64,000 nucleotides of DNA from Saprospiraceae bacterium (GCA_016714895.1 JADKBV010000011.1:496001-560000); one strand, 5' to 3'; shown: positions 30,301-45,099, counted from the first letter of the stretch. Made by a program: numbers and translations. Notes: generated from the sequence alone by a model not told the origin.

Positions 30301-33300
30301 TTTTTGTAACCACACCGCCTAATACTACCTATTTGACCATTTTTGCTGAAACCAGTGATAAAGGCGGATTGTATGTGGATGATTTTGAGGTTGTTTCTAT
30401 AAACGGATGTACATCCACAGCTTTATCAACTGTTACAGTAGGAGAAACCAATGTTGTTCAGAATCCTGAGTTTAACAGCGGTACTACATCCTGGGAATTG
30501 TATGCACAAGGAGGAGCAGCTGCTACACTAAACCATGACAATACTTCTCAATTATCAGGAGTAAATTCTGCGAGAATAAATATTTCAACGGCTACCGGTA
30601 CGGACTGGCATGTGCAGTTTGTAGAAAATGGTCTTACCTTAGAAGCAGGTAAAACCTATACTTTATCCTTTAGGGCCCGGGCTGCTGCAGCAAGAGTTAT
30701 AAATGCCTCTGTCGACCTGGGACAGGATCCCTGGACTAATTATTTATATCAGAATGTCAATGTGACTACAACAGGACAATTGTTTACCTATACATTTACG
30801 CAACCTGCCGGCACTTCTAACGGAAGAGTCGTTTTTAATTTAGGACAGTCTAATCAGACTGTATGGATTGATGATGTCAAATTATTTGAAGCTTGTAGTT
30901 CACTATGTGATCCGAATAACTCAAATGCACCTCCATTTTGTGCACCAACGCCGATTTGTAATACATCAAATACCATTAATTGGAGTCAGAGTATAAATTC
31001 TACAAATGGCAATCCGGGATTGGTCAGGTTTGTTGCTTGTGGGGGTACAGTAACTTACACCCTGCCCATTAGTTTACCTGCTGAATTTAATGGTCCTGTT
31101 TCGGTTAATATAACAGATGCAGTCTCCTGGGATGGTTACAGTGGAAGAAATACAGTAAGTCAAAGCAATGAAAGTTGGAGGGTTTTATTTAGAAAGAATG
31201 GCAGTACGGTTTATGCTTCTCCTTTTACTAATGATGTTCCTGATAATGTCAATCAGGGATATTGGAGAGGTAGCCTGGGTTCTTCAACCTTTCTTCCGAA
31301 TGGAGCAGATCAAATCATCATTGAACACTGGGGTGTTTCCAATAATAATACAGCATGTAATTCAGTGATTCCTGCTTCTGTTTGTATTTCTTATGCTGTT
31401 TGTACACCACCTGCTGCACCGACAACAACGAGTGCTTCGAGATGTGGACCTGGAACGGTTACACTTACCGCAGCCGGATGTAGTGGTGGTACGCTCAGAT
31501 GGTATACTGCATCTTCAGGAGGTAGCAGCATAGGGACAGGAGCCAGCTTTACAACTCCTTCCATTTCTTCAACGACTACGTATTTTGTTGCATGTGAATC
31601 CGGAGGTTGCGAAAGTACTACCAGAACAGCTGCAGTAGCTACCGTTAATAATGTAAATGCTTTTGTTTCAGGAATTCTGAATTTGTGTCCTTCAAATAAT
31701 ACCACGACCCTGACAGGAAATGGAGGTGGAACTTATGTATGGAGTACAGGTGCAACATCATCGAGTATCACGGTGTCACCAGTTTCTACGACAACCTATA
31801 CGCTTACAGTAACCAACGGGGGTTGTTCAACCGCTGTTACAGCAACAGTAAATGTCGGATTATCTTGTTGTGCAGGACATGTCACAAGTAATATTATTGC
31901 CGAATATAACTTTTCAGAAGGCACAGGATCTGTTGTCAATGACGTTTCCGGTTTTGGAACACCTCTTAACCTGACAATCCAAAATCCGGCAAATACAACC
32001 TGGGTGACAGGATGTGGTTTGCGAATCAACTCATCCACCAGAATAGCTTCAACAGGAAATGCTACCAAAATAAGAACAGCTCTTCAGGCTACAAATGCCA
32101 TGACAGTTGAAGCATGGGTCCAGGCTGCCAACACAACACAAAATGGACCGGCAAGAATTGTCAGTATGTCTACAAATACTTCAGAACGTAATTTTACTTT
32201 AGGTCAGGGTACAAGTGGAGGCCCGGGAACAGTTTGGGCATTTCGAACCAGACAATCCGGAACCAACGATTGGAATGGTATGCCTGAACGTACTACAACC
32301 GCCAATTCAGCAACAACCAATCTGACCCATTTGGTATTTACCAGAGATGCGGCAGGTGTGGAAAGGTTTTATATCAATGGAGTACAAAATGGCACGTGGA
32401 CACAAACAGGAAATTTTTCAAACTGGAGTGATTATGTATTAAATCTTGGTAATGAACAAACCAATGACAGACCTTGGTTGGGAACATTATATAATGTAAT
32501 TATTTATAGCAATGCATTAAGTGCTGCGGAGGTTACACAAAATTTTAGTGCCGGTTCTAAAGGTGATTGTTCGAATTGTCCTCCTCCTGATTGTATTACT
32601 CAATTATGTGCACCTTTAAGTTGTCCTTCCGGAAATTGTTATACCAACAATTTAATTGTAAATCCTGATTTTGAAACCAATGTAAACAACTGGATTGCTT
32701 CAAACGGACAAGTCAGTCAGGGAGGAGGAGGAAGATATGGAAACTTCATTCAGGTAAATGTATCGGATTTAGCAGGAACGTACACTGCTTATCAGGATGT
32801 CAATTTTGGCGCAGGACAAGGTTACCGATTTGAAGGAAATGTAGCTAAACATGGTGTAAATAATAATGTAAAAGTATATCTGGAATTTTATAATGGTTCG
32901 ACTTATTTATCCAAGACAGCAGATTTTAATGTGACGATGAATTTTGACGGCTGGAACTGGGAAAATTTTGGATTTCAGGGTATAACTCCTGCTAATACTA
33001 CAAAAATCAGAATTGTGGCCTGGTGCAATGGAAACGCCATCAAAATGGATAAAGTTTCTTTAATTGGTTGTACCAACATTACAAGTACAGCAAATGCAAA
33101 CAACGTTTGTGTAGGTGGTACTATTAACCTAACATCCACTATTAATTTAAATAATGTCAATCCGGTTAAACAGTTGGTATCAAACGGAGGTTTCGTGTCC
33201 GGAAGTGTTACCGGATTTTCAACTGACGTTCCTTCCGGTTCATTTGGTTTTACAACCAACCCTCAAAATGCAAATGGGTCATGGGTTTGGGGTACTGATA

Positions 33301-36300
33301 ATACTACCGGTACAGGTAATTTAATGTGGTTTTCAGATGATAATGCTGCCTCAAACAGGAGACAATGGTTCAATACGTACACTGTTGTACCGAATACAAC
33401 ATATACATTAAGTTTTTGGGTCAGAAATGTTTGGAGCGGAGGAAGTAATCCCACTTTGTTTTGGACAGTTAACGGAACCCAGGTAGGGTCAACCATTACA
33501 CCTGCCTTTGGCAGTAATTGGGTTCAACTAAGTACAACCTGGAATTCAGGCTCAAATACGAGTGCAACTTTTGCGGTAGTACTTCAAACCAACAGCTGGA
33601 ATTTTGATTTTGCTTTGGATGATATATCAATCACCGGAACAGAAACTACTTATTTATGGTCAGGGCCCAATAGTTATTCTTCATCATTACAAAATAATAA
33701 CTTAACTAATGCCATTTCTACTATGGCAGGTACTTATGCTGTTATTACAAGTGCAGGAAATGGTTGTACTGCTTCCTCAAATGTAAATGTTGTTGTTAAT
33801 TCTAACAATACAGTTACCACAAATGCTACAAGAACCTTGTGTGTCAATACAGCTTTGAGTCCAACCATTACCCACACAACTACGGGTGCTACAGGGATCG
33901 GAACAATAACAGGGTTACCAACAGGTGTTACGGCAGCATGGGCAAGCAATACGATTACCATCAGCGGTACACCAACGGCTTCCGGAACATTTAATTATAC
34001 CATTCCGTTAACCGGCGGTTGTGGCGCGGTAAATGCTACGGGAACCATTACGGTTACAGCTAATAATACAGTTACAGGAATCGGAAGTGCAACCACATGT
34101 ATCAATACTGCCATTACAACCATTACCCACACAACTACGGGTGCTACAGGGATCGGAACAATAACAGGGTTACCAACAGGTGTTACGGCAGCATGGGCAG
34201 GCAATACCATTACAATTAGCGGTACGCCTACCGCTTCAGGAACATTTAATTATACGATTCCGTTAACCGGCGGTTGTGGCGCTATAAATGCCACCGGAAC
34301 CATTACAGTTACATCAAATAATACAGCAACAACAAATGCTACAAGAACCCTGTGTATCAATACAGCTTTGAGTCCAACCATAACCCACACAACGACGGGT
34401 GCCACAGGCATCGGAACAACAACAGGATTACCAACAGGGGTTACCGCAACATGGGCAAGTAACACCATTACAATCAGTGGTACACCTACAGCATCAGGAA
34501 CATTTAATTATACGATTCCTTTGACCGGAGGTTGTGGTGTTGTTAATGCCACAGGAACCATTACAGTTACAGCAAATAATACAGCAACAACAAATGCTAC
34601 AAGAACCTTGTGTGTCAATACAGCTTTGAGTCCAACCATTACCCACACAACTACGGGTGCTACAGGGATCGGAACAATAACAGGGTTACCAACAGGTGTT
34701 ACAGCAGCATGGGCAGGCAATACCATTACAATTAGCGGTACACCTACAGCTTCAGGAACATTTAATTATACGATTCCTTTAACCGGAGGTTGTGGTGCGG
34801 TAAATGCTACGGGAACCATTACGGTTACAGCTAACAATACAGTTACAGGAATCGGAAGTGCAACCACATGTATCAATACTGCCATTACAACCATAACCCA
34901 CACAACGACGGGTGCTACAGGAATCGGAACAACGACAGGATTACCAACAGGTGTTACAGCAGCATGGGCAAGCAATACGATTACGATCAGTGGCACACCT
35001 ACAGCCTCAGGAACCTTTAATTATACCATTCCTTTGACCGGCGGTTGTGGTGTTGTAAATGCGACAGGAACCATTACGGTTACACCTAACAATACAGTGA
35101 CCACAAATGCTACAAGAACCCTGTGTGTCAATACCGTTTTGAGTCCAACCATCACCCACACGACGACGGGTGCTACAGGAATCGGAACAGCAACAGGATT
35201 ACCAACAGGTGTTACAGCAACATGGGCAAGCAATACGATTACCATCAGTGGCACTCCAACGGCTTCCGGAACATTTAATTATACCATTCCGTTAACGGGT
35301 GGTTGTGGTGTTGTAAATGCGACAGGAACCATTACAGTTACGGCTAATAATACAGCAACTACAAATGCTACGAGAACCCTGTGTGTCAATACATCTTTGA
35401 GTCCAACCATAACCCACACGACGACGGGCGCTACAGGAATCGGAACAGCAACAGGATTACCAACAGGTGTTACAGCAACATGGGCAAGCAATACGATTAC
35501 GATTAGTGGCACACCAACGGCTTCAGGAACATTCAACTATACCATTCCGTTAACGGGTGGTTGTGGTGTTGTAAATGCAACGGGAACCGTTACGGTAACG
35601 GCAAATAATACGGTAACAGGAATCGGAAGCGCAACCACATGTATCAATACTGCCATAACAACCATCACCCACACGACGACGGGTGCTACAGGCATCGGAA
35701 CAGCGACAGGATTACCAACTGGTGTTATGGCAGCATGGGCATCTAATACGATCACCATCAGTGGCACACCAACAGCTTCCGGAACTTTCAATTATACCAT
35801 TCCGTTGACCGGAGGTTGTGGCGCAATAAATGCCACAGGAACTATAACCGTAAATATAAATCCAACAGCACCGATTGTCGGCACCATCACCCAACCTACA
35901 TGTACCACCCCTACAGGAAGCGTGGTTTTGAGCGGTTTGCCTTCTACAGGAAGCTGGACGATCATCAGAACACCTGGCGGTACAACATACAACGGAACAG
36001 GCACAAACTTTACCGTTACAGCTCTTCCTGTAAATACAACGTATACATTTACAGTGACCAATAGCAATACCTGTTCTTCACCTGCTTCCGTAAATGTTGT
36101 TATCAATGCAATCCCTTCAAATCCAACCTTAGGTGGCGCTTCTGCTGTATGTATTGGTTCGACTGCTAATGTCACTCCTGCTACAGCAGGTACCTGGACA
36201 AGCAGCAACACGTCCATTGCCAGCATTACCAATGCCGGATTGGTTACCGGAGTTACCGCAGGATCAGTGACACTAACTTATACAAGAACCAGTGACGGTT

Positions 36301-39300
36301 GTAGTAATACAAGACCATTTACCGTAAATTCCAATCCAACGTCGCCGGTAGTAGGCACGATCACCCAACCAACATGTACCACCCCGGCCGGAAGTGTGGT
36401 ATTAAATGGACTTCCTTCTACAGGAAGCTGGACTATTACCAGAACACCGGGCGGTGTTACCTACACCGGAACGGGAACTTCTTATACTGTCAATAACCTG
36501 CCTTCGGATAATAGTTATACTTTTACAGTAACCAATATTAATAGTTGTATATCTCTATCATCTGCTTCTGTAGGGATTGATGGTATACCAAGTATTCCAA
36601 CACTTGGTGGAGATGATATGGTTTGTGTTGGCGGAACAGCCAACGTTACACCATCCACAAGTGGTTCATGGTTATCCGGCAATACATCTGTAGCTACCAT
36701 CAATAATGCCGGTCTCATTACCGGAATCGCTCCGGGAATGGTGATTTTAACTTATACACGAAATAGCAACGGATGTTCAGGAACACATGAATTTACCGTT
36801 TATGCCAATCCGACTGCACCGGTAGTGGGTGCCATCACCCAACCAACATGTAGTACCCCAACAGGAAGTGTTTTATTAAGCGGACTTCCTTCTACAGGAA
36901 ACTGGACGATTACCAGAACTCCGGGCGGAACAACGTATACCGGCACAGGTACAAACTTTACGGTAACAGGACTTCCGGTTAATACTACATATAATTTTAC
37001 GATAACGAATCAAAATAATTGTACATCTCTGTCATCTGCCGATGTTTCTATTAATCAGGTTCCTGGTAGTCCTGTGATTAATGGTGCATCAGCAGTTTGT
37101 ACAGGGAGTTCTGCAAATATAACACCTGCCTCAGGGGGTACCTGGACGAGTAGTAATACATCCGTAGCCACCATCACCAATGCCGGACTGGTAACCGGAC
37201 TCGCCGCAGGATCAGTGACACTAACGTATACGAGAACAAGTGACGGATGTAGCAATACACGTCCTTTTACAGTGAATGCAAACCCATCCGCACCGGTAGT
37301 AGGTACCATCACCCAACCAACATGTACCACCCCGACCGGAACTGTGGTGTTAAGCGGACTTCCTTCCTCAGGAAACTGGACGATTACCAGAACACCGGGA
37401 GGAACAACGTACACCGGCACGGGTACAAGTTTTACGGTAACAGGACTTCCTGTCAGTACAACCTATACATTTACCATAACCAACAGCAATATATGTACTT
37501 CTCCTGCCTCTGCCAATGTTGCCATTAATACAATACCGGGAGCACCTGTGCTTGGAGGAGCCTCAGCCGTATGTGTTGGTTCGACCGCCAATGTTACTCC
37601 GGCTACAGCAGGTACCTGGGCAAGCAGTAATAATACTGTTGCCACTATCACCAATGCCGGATTGGTAACCGGAGTCGCCGCAGGATCAGTGACTCTAACC
37701 TATACAAGAACAAGTGACGGTTGTAGTAATACACGACCATTCACAGTGAATCCGCTTCCTGAATCCGCACCTTGTTTGGAATTTCCAACGGGAGGAAGAG
37801 CACCATGTTTTGGAGCTGCGGAGATATGTGACGGAGGGAGTATCATACTAAAAGGAAAAGGTTACGGTACACCACCACTGACTTTTATGTGGAACAATGG
37901 CATCGGTGCCGGAGCTGATCATACGGTAACCCTATCTTCTGATGGATTGCCAACCAAAACATATACTTTTATTTTGACCGTCACAGATGGCAACGGATGC
38001 AGCGATGAAGAATATGTTACCGTTTATGTCCATTCAAAACCTGATATTGACATTACCGGTTCTGACAATATATGTGTGGGAAATACATCTTCAGTCACAC
38101 CTGTAACCGGAGGCACATGGTCAAGTAGTAATACGACAATTGCAACTGTCACAAACGCAGGACTTGTGAACGGAATCGCACCGGGAACTGTTAATTTGAC
38201 CTACACAAGAACAAGTGACGGATGTGCAAACTCTGTACCCTTTACAGTGAATGCAAATCCAACTGCTCCAATAGTAGGAACCATCACCCAACCAAATTGT
38301 GCTGTTCCAACCGGTAGTGTAGTATTAAATAATCTTCCTGCTACAGGAAATTATACCATCAATCAATCACCGGGAGGTATTTCATATAATGCCACTGGTT
38401 CATCTTTTACCATCAATGGATTATCTCCAAATACAAACTATACTTTTACGGTGACCAGTGCGCAAAATTGTACATCACCTGCATCAGCATCGGTTAATAT
38501 TACAGGTGTACCTTCATCACCATCTGTTTCAATAGATTATAACGGATCAGTGTGTCTGGAAGACAATAAAGAGCTTTCAGCTATAGTGACCGGTGGAATA
38601 GCTCCTTTTACCTATCTTTGGAATGGTCCTTCAGGATTTACAGCATCGACCCAGACAGTAGTTATTTCAACCAATGGAAACTATTATCTCACCGTGACAG
38701 ATGCAAACTTATGTAAAGCTGTAACCTCGGGTTTTGTGTACGAAAGATATGAACCTTTTGTAGTCAGTCTTCAAACAAAAGTTTGCGAAGGTCAGAGTGT
38801 CGTTTTGGATGTAAACAGTTCTTCTGCAGTAAGTTACCTTTGGGGTAGCAATGCCGGAAATAACACAACCAAAATGGTTACTGTCACCCCACAAGTGCCT
38901 TCAAGCACTTATTTGGTAACAGTTACCAACGATTTGGGTTGTACTGCTGTTCCGGAAATTACCATCGATGTTGATCCGAGACCTGTAGTATCAGTGACCG
39001 GTTCAGATATCATTTGTCAGGAACAAACTACCCAACTATCTCCTTCAACAGGAGGCGTGTGGTCAAGCACCAATCCTGGTGTTGCAACGGTAAATAACAG
39101 TGGACTTGTCACCGGAATTTCAGCAGGAACAGCTACTTTTGTTTTTACGAACAGTACGACAAATTGTGCATCTCATCCATCTGCTCCGGTTACGGTACAT
39201 GCCAAACCTGTAGTAGCAGTGACTGGTCCTAATCCAATTTGTATTGGTCAAACCACAACACTTTCACCTTCTACAGGAGGAACATGGACAAGTTCAAATG

Positions 39301-42300
39301 TTGCAGTTGCTACCGTAAACAACAGCGGTATTGTTACAGGTATTTCAACCGGATCAGTTACCTTTACTTATACGAATACTTCGACTTCTTGTGTTTCAAA
39401 TGCAAGCACTGCGTTAATAGTTCAAAATCTTCCTTCTGCCACCATCACTGGTAATGGTTCTGTTTGTGAATCCTCCAATATCATTCTGAGCGCATCAGTA
39501 CCGGGTGGAACATGGACCAGCTCGAATCATGCAGTTGCTGTAATAAATAATTCCGGAATTGTAAGCGGTATATCTCAGGGAACAGTTACCATTACGTACC
39601 AATACGGCACAGGAGTTTGTAGTGGCCAGGTTCAAAAAAATATAGAAGTTTTAGATAAGCCAACAATTTCTTACACCGGAGACCAAACCATTTGTGTCGG
39701 TCAGACGACAACATTATCATCAGGTCAGTCTGGTATTTGGACAAGTTCAAACCCAATGATTGCAACCATCAGCCAAAGCGGCGTGGTGACAGGAGTCAGC
39801 GGTGGTATGGCGACTTTTACATTTGAAAACCTTGCAACCGGATGTCTTTCTGATGCTTCTGAAGTGCTCACAGTTTACGAAAAGCCAACGGTAAGCCTCA
39901 ACGGACCTTCTACCATTTGTTTGGGTAGCACAACTCAGGTTACACCTTCATCCGGAGGTGTTTGGACCAGTTCAAATCCTTTGATTGCAACCATAACCAA
40001 TAATGGCGTGATTACATCAACGGGTATTGGAACAACATCCTTCACTTTTACAGACAATCTCACCGGTTGTTCTTCTGACGGAAACATATCTGTTTCAGTC
40101 GGAGCCGCATTATCTGCTGCTATGGATTACCACGGAAGTATTTGTTTGACGGATACCTCAAAATTATTCGTCATTCCTTCAGGAGGCACACCGGCATTTA
40201 CTTATCAATGGGTAGGACCTCTCGGATTTACCGGAAATACGCAGACAATTGACATCAATACAAATGGTAATTATTTTGTTACCATCACAGATGCTTTAGG
40301 CTGTAAGGCCAATCTTTCAGGATTTGTTTATCAGAGATTTGATCCTTTTATTGTAAATCTTTCATCTTCAGTATGTGAAGGTCAGAGTGTCAATCTTTCT
40401 GTGAATGCACCAACAGCCGTATCGTACTTATGGAGCCCGAATGCATCAAATGCAGTAACATCTTCAGTTCAGGTAATACCTGTTTTACCTTCTTCAACAT
40501 ACTTTGTTACAGTTACCAATAATTTGGGTTGTAAAGCCGTTGCAAATGCTTCTGTTTTAGTCAATCCTAAACCTTTAGTAAACATAACTGGTGGAAGCAC
40601 CATCTGTATAGGCCAGACCACAACCATGACACCTTCATCAGGCGGTAGTTGGGTCGCTTTACATCCATCCGTTGCTACCATTTCTCAAACAGGAATTGTG
40701 ACAGGAACCGGATTTGGAAACGCAAGATTTTTATTTACAAACAGTACAACCGGATGTACATCTGATACATCAGGTATTATCTCAGTCAATAGTTCGACCA
40801 ATATAGCTTTTGTCGGACCTTCATCTATTTGTGCCGGAGATCAGACATCCGTGAGTCCGGGATCAGGTGGCAGTTGGGTTTCATCAAATACATCTGTTGC
40901 TACTGTTAATAATGCAGGTCTGGTGGCAGCACTTTCTCCCGGCGTTGCTCAATTGACATATACCAATAATTTAGGATGTACCACCAATGGATCACTTTCC
41001 GTTACGGTACACGATAAGCCGGCTATTCTTCTTGACGGGCCATCACAAATTTGTATCGGATCAACTACAAGATTTTTACCATCCAACGGAGGTACATGGA
41101 CAACTTCTCATGCTTCCATTGCATCGATAAATAATTCAGGATTGGTGACCGGAATATCACAAGGAACAGCACGGTTTGTTTACACCAATGCATTTACAGG
41201 ATGTAAATCAGATTCATCAGCAATGATTACTGTTTTACCAAGACCTCAGGTACAAATCACCGGAAATAATCCGATTTGTGTGGGTTCGACCACCACATTA
41301 TCTCCAAATACCGGAGGAATGTGGATGAGCAGTAACCCATCTGTTGCCAGTGTCACAACTGCCGGTATAGTTACCGGATTAGGACAGGGAAGTGTGACTT
41401 TTACATTTACCCATAATACCACAGGATGTTCAAGTCTGCCTACCGCACCACTTACGGTAAATGCCAGACCCGTGGTATCCGTAACCGGTCCTAACGGAAT
41501 TTGTATTGGCGGAACAACCACATTGTCTCCTTCGACCGGCGGAACATGGACTGTGGTCAATCCTACGGTTGCAAGTGTGACCAATGCCGGTATAGTAACC
41601 GGTTTGACAGCAGGATTAACAGGTTTTATATTTACCAATTCATCAACAGGTTGTGTATCAAATGCGACAAACAATGTAACCGTATATGGCAGACCGACAG
41701 TAAATATAAATAGTACATCTATTTGTGTCGGAGCAACCACCACCGTGACACCTTCTTCAGGAGGCATTTGGTCCTCATCCAACACAGCAGTTGCCACAGT
41801 TAATGGTTCCGGACTGGTTACAGGACTTTCGGCAGGAACCGTTACTTTTACTTTTACAGAAAATTCGACAGGTTGTATATCCAATCCGACGTCAACATTA
41901 CAGGTTTTTGGAAAACCTGTAGTTTCCATAACTGGTCCGACAAACATTTGTGTTGGTCAGACTACAACTTTACAACCTATAACAGGCGGTGCCTGGTCAA
42001 GTTTGTCTCCTTCAGTTGCAACGGTTTCCAATTCAGGAATCGTTACCGGAATCGCTAATGGTTCAGCACGATTTATCTTTACCACCAATCAGGGTTGTGC
42101 TTCTGATCCTTCCGGTAATATTACCATAAACGCACGACCTGTCATAAACATTACCGGTCTTAATCCGATTTGTATCGGTGCCACCACTCAATTGTTACCT
42201 GCATCAGGAGGAACATGGGTTTCATCTCATCCATCCGTTGCTTCCGTAAATAATGCCGGATTGGTTACCGGAATGGCAGCCGGAGGATCACGTTTTGTGT

Positions 42301-45062
42301 TTACTTTAACTTCTACAGGATGTTCTTCTGACTCATCCTCTTTGATAACGGTTAATGCCCCACCGATAATAAATCTGCTTGGATCTCCGTCTATATGTAT
42401 CGGCCAGACGTCTCAGGTGAGCCCTACTGCAGGAGGAACCTGGATGTCATTGAATCCGACCGTTGCTACAATATCCAATTCAGGATTTATAACAGGTGTG
42501 AGCGCCGGACAAGCAAGTTTTACCTTTGTACAAACCAGTACCGGTTGTCAAAATACCCTTTCAAATGCGCTTACTGTTAAGCCGAGACCTGATATATCTC
42601 TCACAGGTCCATCACAAATTTGTATCGGAGCCACCACACAATTTACACCAAACAATGGAGGAACGTGGACATCATTGATGACTTCAGTTGCTACCATCAA
42701 TCAAACAGGTTTGGTAACCGGTATCAATCAGGGACAAGCCACCTTCAGATTTACGAGTACAGCAACAGGTTGTACTTCTTTAGCTTCATTGCCTGTGACG
42801 GTGTTGGGAAGACCTACGGTTTTATTGGATGGTCCTAACAGTATTTGTATAGGAAATGTCACCCAGATGTTGCCCAATTCCGGTGGTAGCTGGACATCAA
42901 CCAATCCATTGGTTGCTACGATCAGTCAGACAGGTTTGGTCACCGGAACAGGAACAGGTTCCGCACAATTTGTATTTACTGATGAAAATACCGGATGTGT
43001 GTCAAATCCCGGCACGACAATTTCAGTAACCCAAGGGGCAACGGTTATTTTATCAGGACCTTCAACCATATGTACAGGTTACAGTACCATAGTATCTGCA
43101 TCTTCTGCAGGAGTTTGGTACAGTACCAATCCTTTGATTGCAAAAGTTTCTTCAAACGGTATGGTCACAGGTATTGCTCCGGGCAAAGTAAGTTTTTACT
43201 TTCAGGAATCAGCAACAGGATGTTTATCTTATTTACAAGATGATATACTTACCGTAACGCAGTGTACAGATGCGGATTTTAATGTAACCGCCGTCAATGT
43301 ATCTCTATCCGGTAATATTCATACCAATGATGAGGTTCCTGTAGGAACAACCTACAATACTTCTCCTTATCTGATCGGAAAACCGGATGGAAGTCTGGCT
43401 ACCCTCACCATGTTAGCTGACGGAAAATATACCTTCTCCGCAAACACTCCGGGCGAGTATGTCTACCATGTTCCGGTATGTATTCCGGGAATGGGATCAT
43501 CTTGTCCGGTAACAATTTTGGAAATTTCTGTGGTAAACCCTTTTACCCAACGTCATAATATTGTAACAAATCTTGATATCACCTATACGATTCAAGATCA
43601 GCCTGTTATTTTTAGTGCTCAAGTGAATGATGATTGTATTTCAGCTTCCGGCTGTATGGTTGACCCTCAAATGATTACGGTGATAGTTCCACCAAATCAC
43701 GGGAATGCTAGCCTCCTTACAGATGGAAGTTTATTGTACACGCCTGCTTCCGGTTTTATTGGTTTTGATACCCTGACTTATCAGGTATGCGCAACCAATG
43801 ATACCGGAAATTGCAGCAACGCTGTACTGATTGTGACTGTGATGTCCTCCGACGCATCCAACAGTCTTGCGGCAGCTGATGATTTTTACGCCATTCCGAA
43901 GGGCGGATCAATCATCGATGCCAATGTTTTACTCAATGATGTTGACCCTGAAGGGGGTAACGTCAGCATTACACCACAAGGTAATGCTCAAAATCCCGTT
44001 GTGATTGGGGCAGGTTCATATTACATCAATTCCGAAGGTGTTTTACATTTTCAAGCCTCGCCCGAATTCACAGGCCCTGTAGACATCGTCTACACAATTT
44101 GCGATTCAGTCAGTTTTTGTGTGAATGCCACCATACATATTTTGGTGGTTGACAACATGAAACTCCGCATCAGGGCTTATCTCGAAGGTGCTTTGATGGA
44201 AAACAAAGACGCCTTATCCTCGTCCGGACGTCCTTTGATGAGAGACGATCTGCGAAATAATAAATTTACCAATTCCAACCTCATTCCAAGTATTGATCCT
44301 TACAGTAATCCTGTTGGATTTATCGACATCAGACATCATTTTAATCATGTCGGTCCATCAAATAATACTTCATTAACCACCATTCAGAATCCATCCGCTG
44401 TTTTTGCCGTAACAGGAGAAAATGCCATTGTTGATTGGGTGTTTATCGAATTGAGATCCAAACAGGATTATGGAGTAGTATTGGCCACCCGTTCTGCCCT
44501 CATTCAGAGAGACGGAGATGTGGTCGATCTTGATGGCATTAGTTTTGTCGAATTTCCGGGATTAAAAGTCGATAGTTGTTATGTGGTTTTAAAACACAGA
44601 AACCACCTCGGTGTCATGTCTTTGAAAATTGCTACCAGTGATCTGGTTGATTTTACATCCCCTTCAACTCCGGTCTTTGATTATGGTACATCCAGAAATG
44701 ATGGGTATAACTACACCGGTCTGGCTCAAAAAGCAGATGTCGCCCTTGGGTATATGTCACTTTGGGCAGGAGATTTTGACGGTAGCGGGAAAATTAAGTT
44801 TGTGAATCCCGATGATGACCAGAACTTCCTTTTTATCGAAGTATTGTTTTATCCGACCAATACAGATTATGTCGCCAATTACAATTTTGTGCATGGATAC
44901 CTGCAAGGTGATTATGACCTGAACGGAAAATCAAAATATGACAACCCTGATGATGACAAAAACATGTTGTTCTATCAGGTTCTGTTTTATCCGTTAAATG
45001 CCAATTATACTTCCAATTTTAACTTTATAACAGAGCAGGTGCCTCCGAAAAATATTAATTAA
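27313..45062 (+). CDS. Giant (~5,900 aa) multidomain cell-surface adhesin, frameshift in signal region
   Basis: The signal peptide (ATG 27313; RVAVLFVVVASVFQAHAYSP) is one frame away from the 5,869-codon body, which otherwise starts only at TTG 27453. The total span is one base short of a multiple of three, so one missing base near 27447-27453 would join them. Order by base position: Gly-rich domain 27550-28120; repeated beta-sandwich and CBM4/9-like modules to 33640, including an Ig-CHU-like domain (~31400-31660) and a LamG-like domain (31878-32540); eight ~86-residue repeats 33800-35850; four ~159-residue paired repeats 35850-37760; about eighteen ~70-residue Big_2-like repeats to 43265, broken by two SprB-like blocks (~38520 and ~40110); two cadherin/Big_9-like domains 43560-44150; and a C-terminal module with GDFDGSGKIKFVNPDDDQ and GDYDLNGKSKYDNPDDDK. 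It is probably exported by the T9SS and mediates adhesion or gliding (inference). No type A sorting domain is visible. Confidence 0.85.
33800..35850 (+). repeat. Eight tandem ~257-bp repeats in the giant gene
   Basis: Each unit encodes ~86 residues: a variable lead, then ITHTTTGATGIGTxTGLP, WASNTITISGTPTASGTF and NYTIPLTGGCG. Unit length is 255-258 bases. Two lead types alternate, TTNATRTLC (A) and TGIGSATTC (B), in the order A-B-A-A-B-A-A-B. High DNA identity makes unit-number change and misassembly likely. Confidence 0.9.
35850..37760 (+). repeat. Four paired-domain repeats (~478 bp) in the giant gene
   Basis: Each unit pairs a domain beginning NPTAPxVGTITQPTC with a Big_2-like domain ending TYTRTSDGCSNTRPFTVN or similar. 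A fifth, partial unit (NPTAPIVGTITQPNC) appears at ~38250 after a PKD-like insert. Each half has two conserved Cys. Confidence 0.85.
38040..43265 (+). repeat. About eighteen Big_2-like ~70-residue repeats in the giant gene
   Basis: The shared plan is GxxxICxGxTTxLxPxxGG, W-S-x-NPxVAxVxxxGxVTG, then TGC near the end. Each unit has one Cys early (IC) and one late (GC), consistent with one disulfide per domain. SprB-like blocks interrupt at ~38520-38990 and ~40110-40570; these two blocks are themselves similar (ICLTD or VCLED, then SGFVY and VCEGQSV). Confidence 0.85.
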
Positions 45063-45099
45063 CGGGAGACCGCTTGTTGTTCCGAGACGAGTGAGTCTG

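Noticed and set aside
33734..37654. Series of regularly spaced minus-strand frames under the adhesin repeats
   Set aside because: They are antisense shadows of the repeated sense codons, recurring every ~257 bp.
27450..45062. Non-ribosomal peptide or polyketide synthase because of size
   Set aside because: No enzymatic motifs; the content is beta-sandwich repeats.
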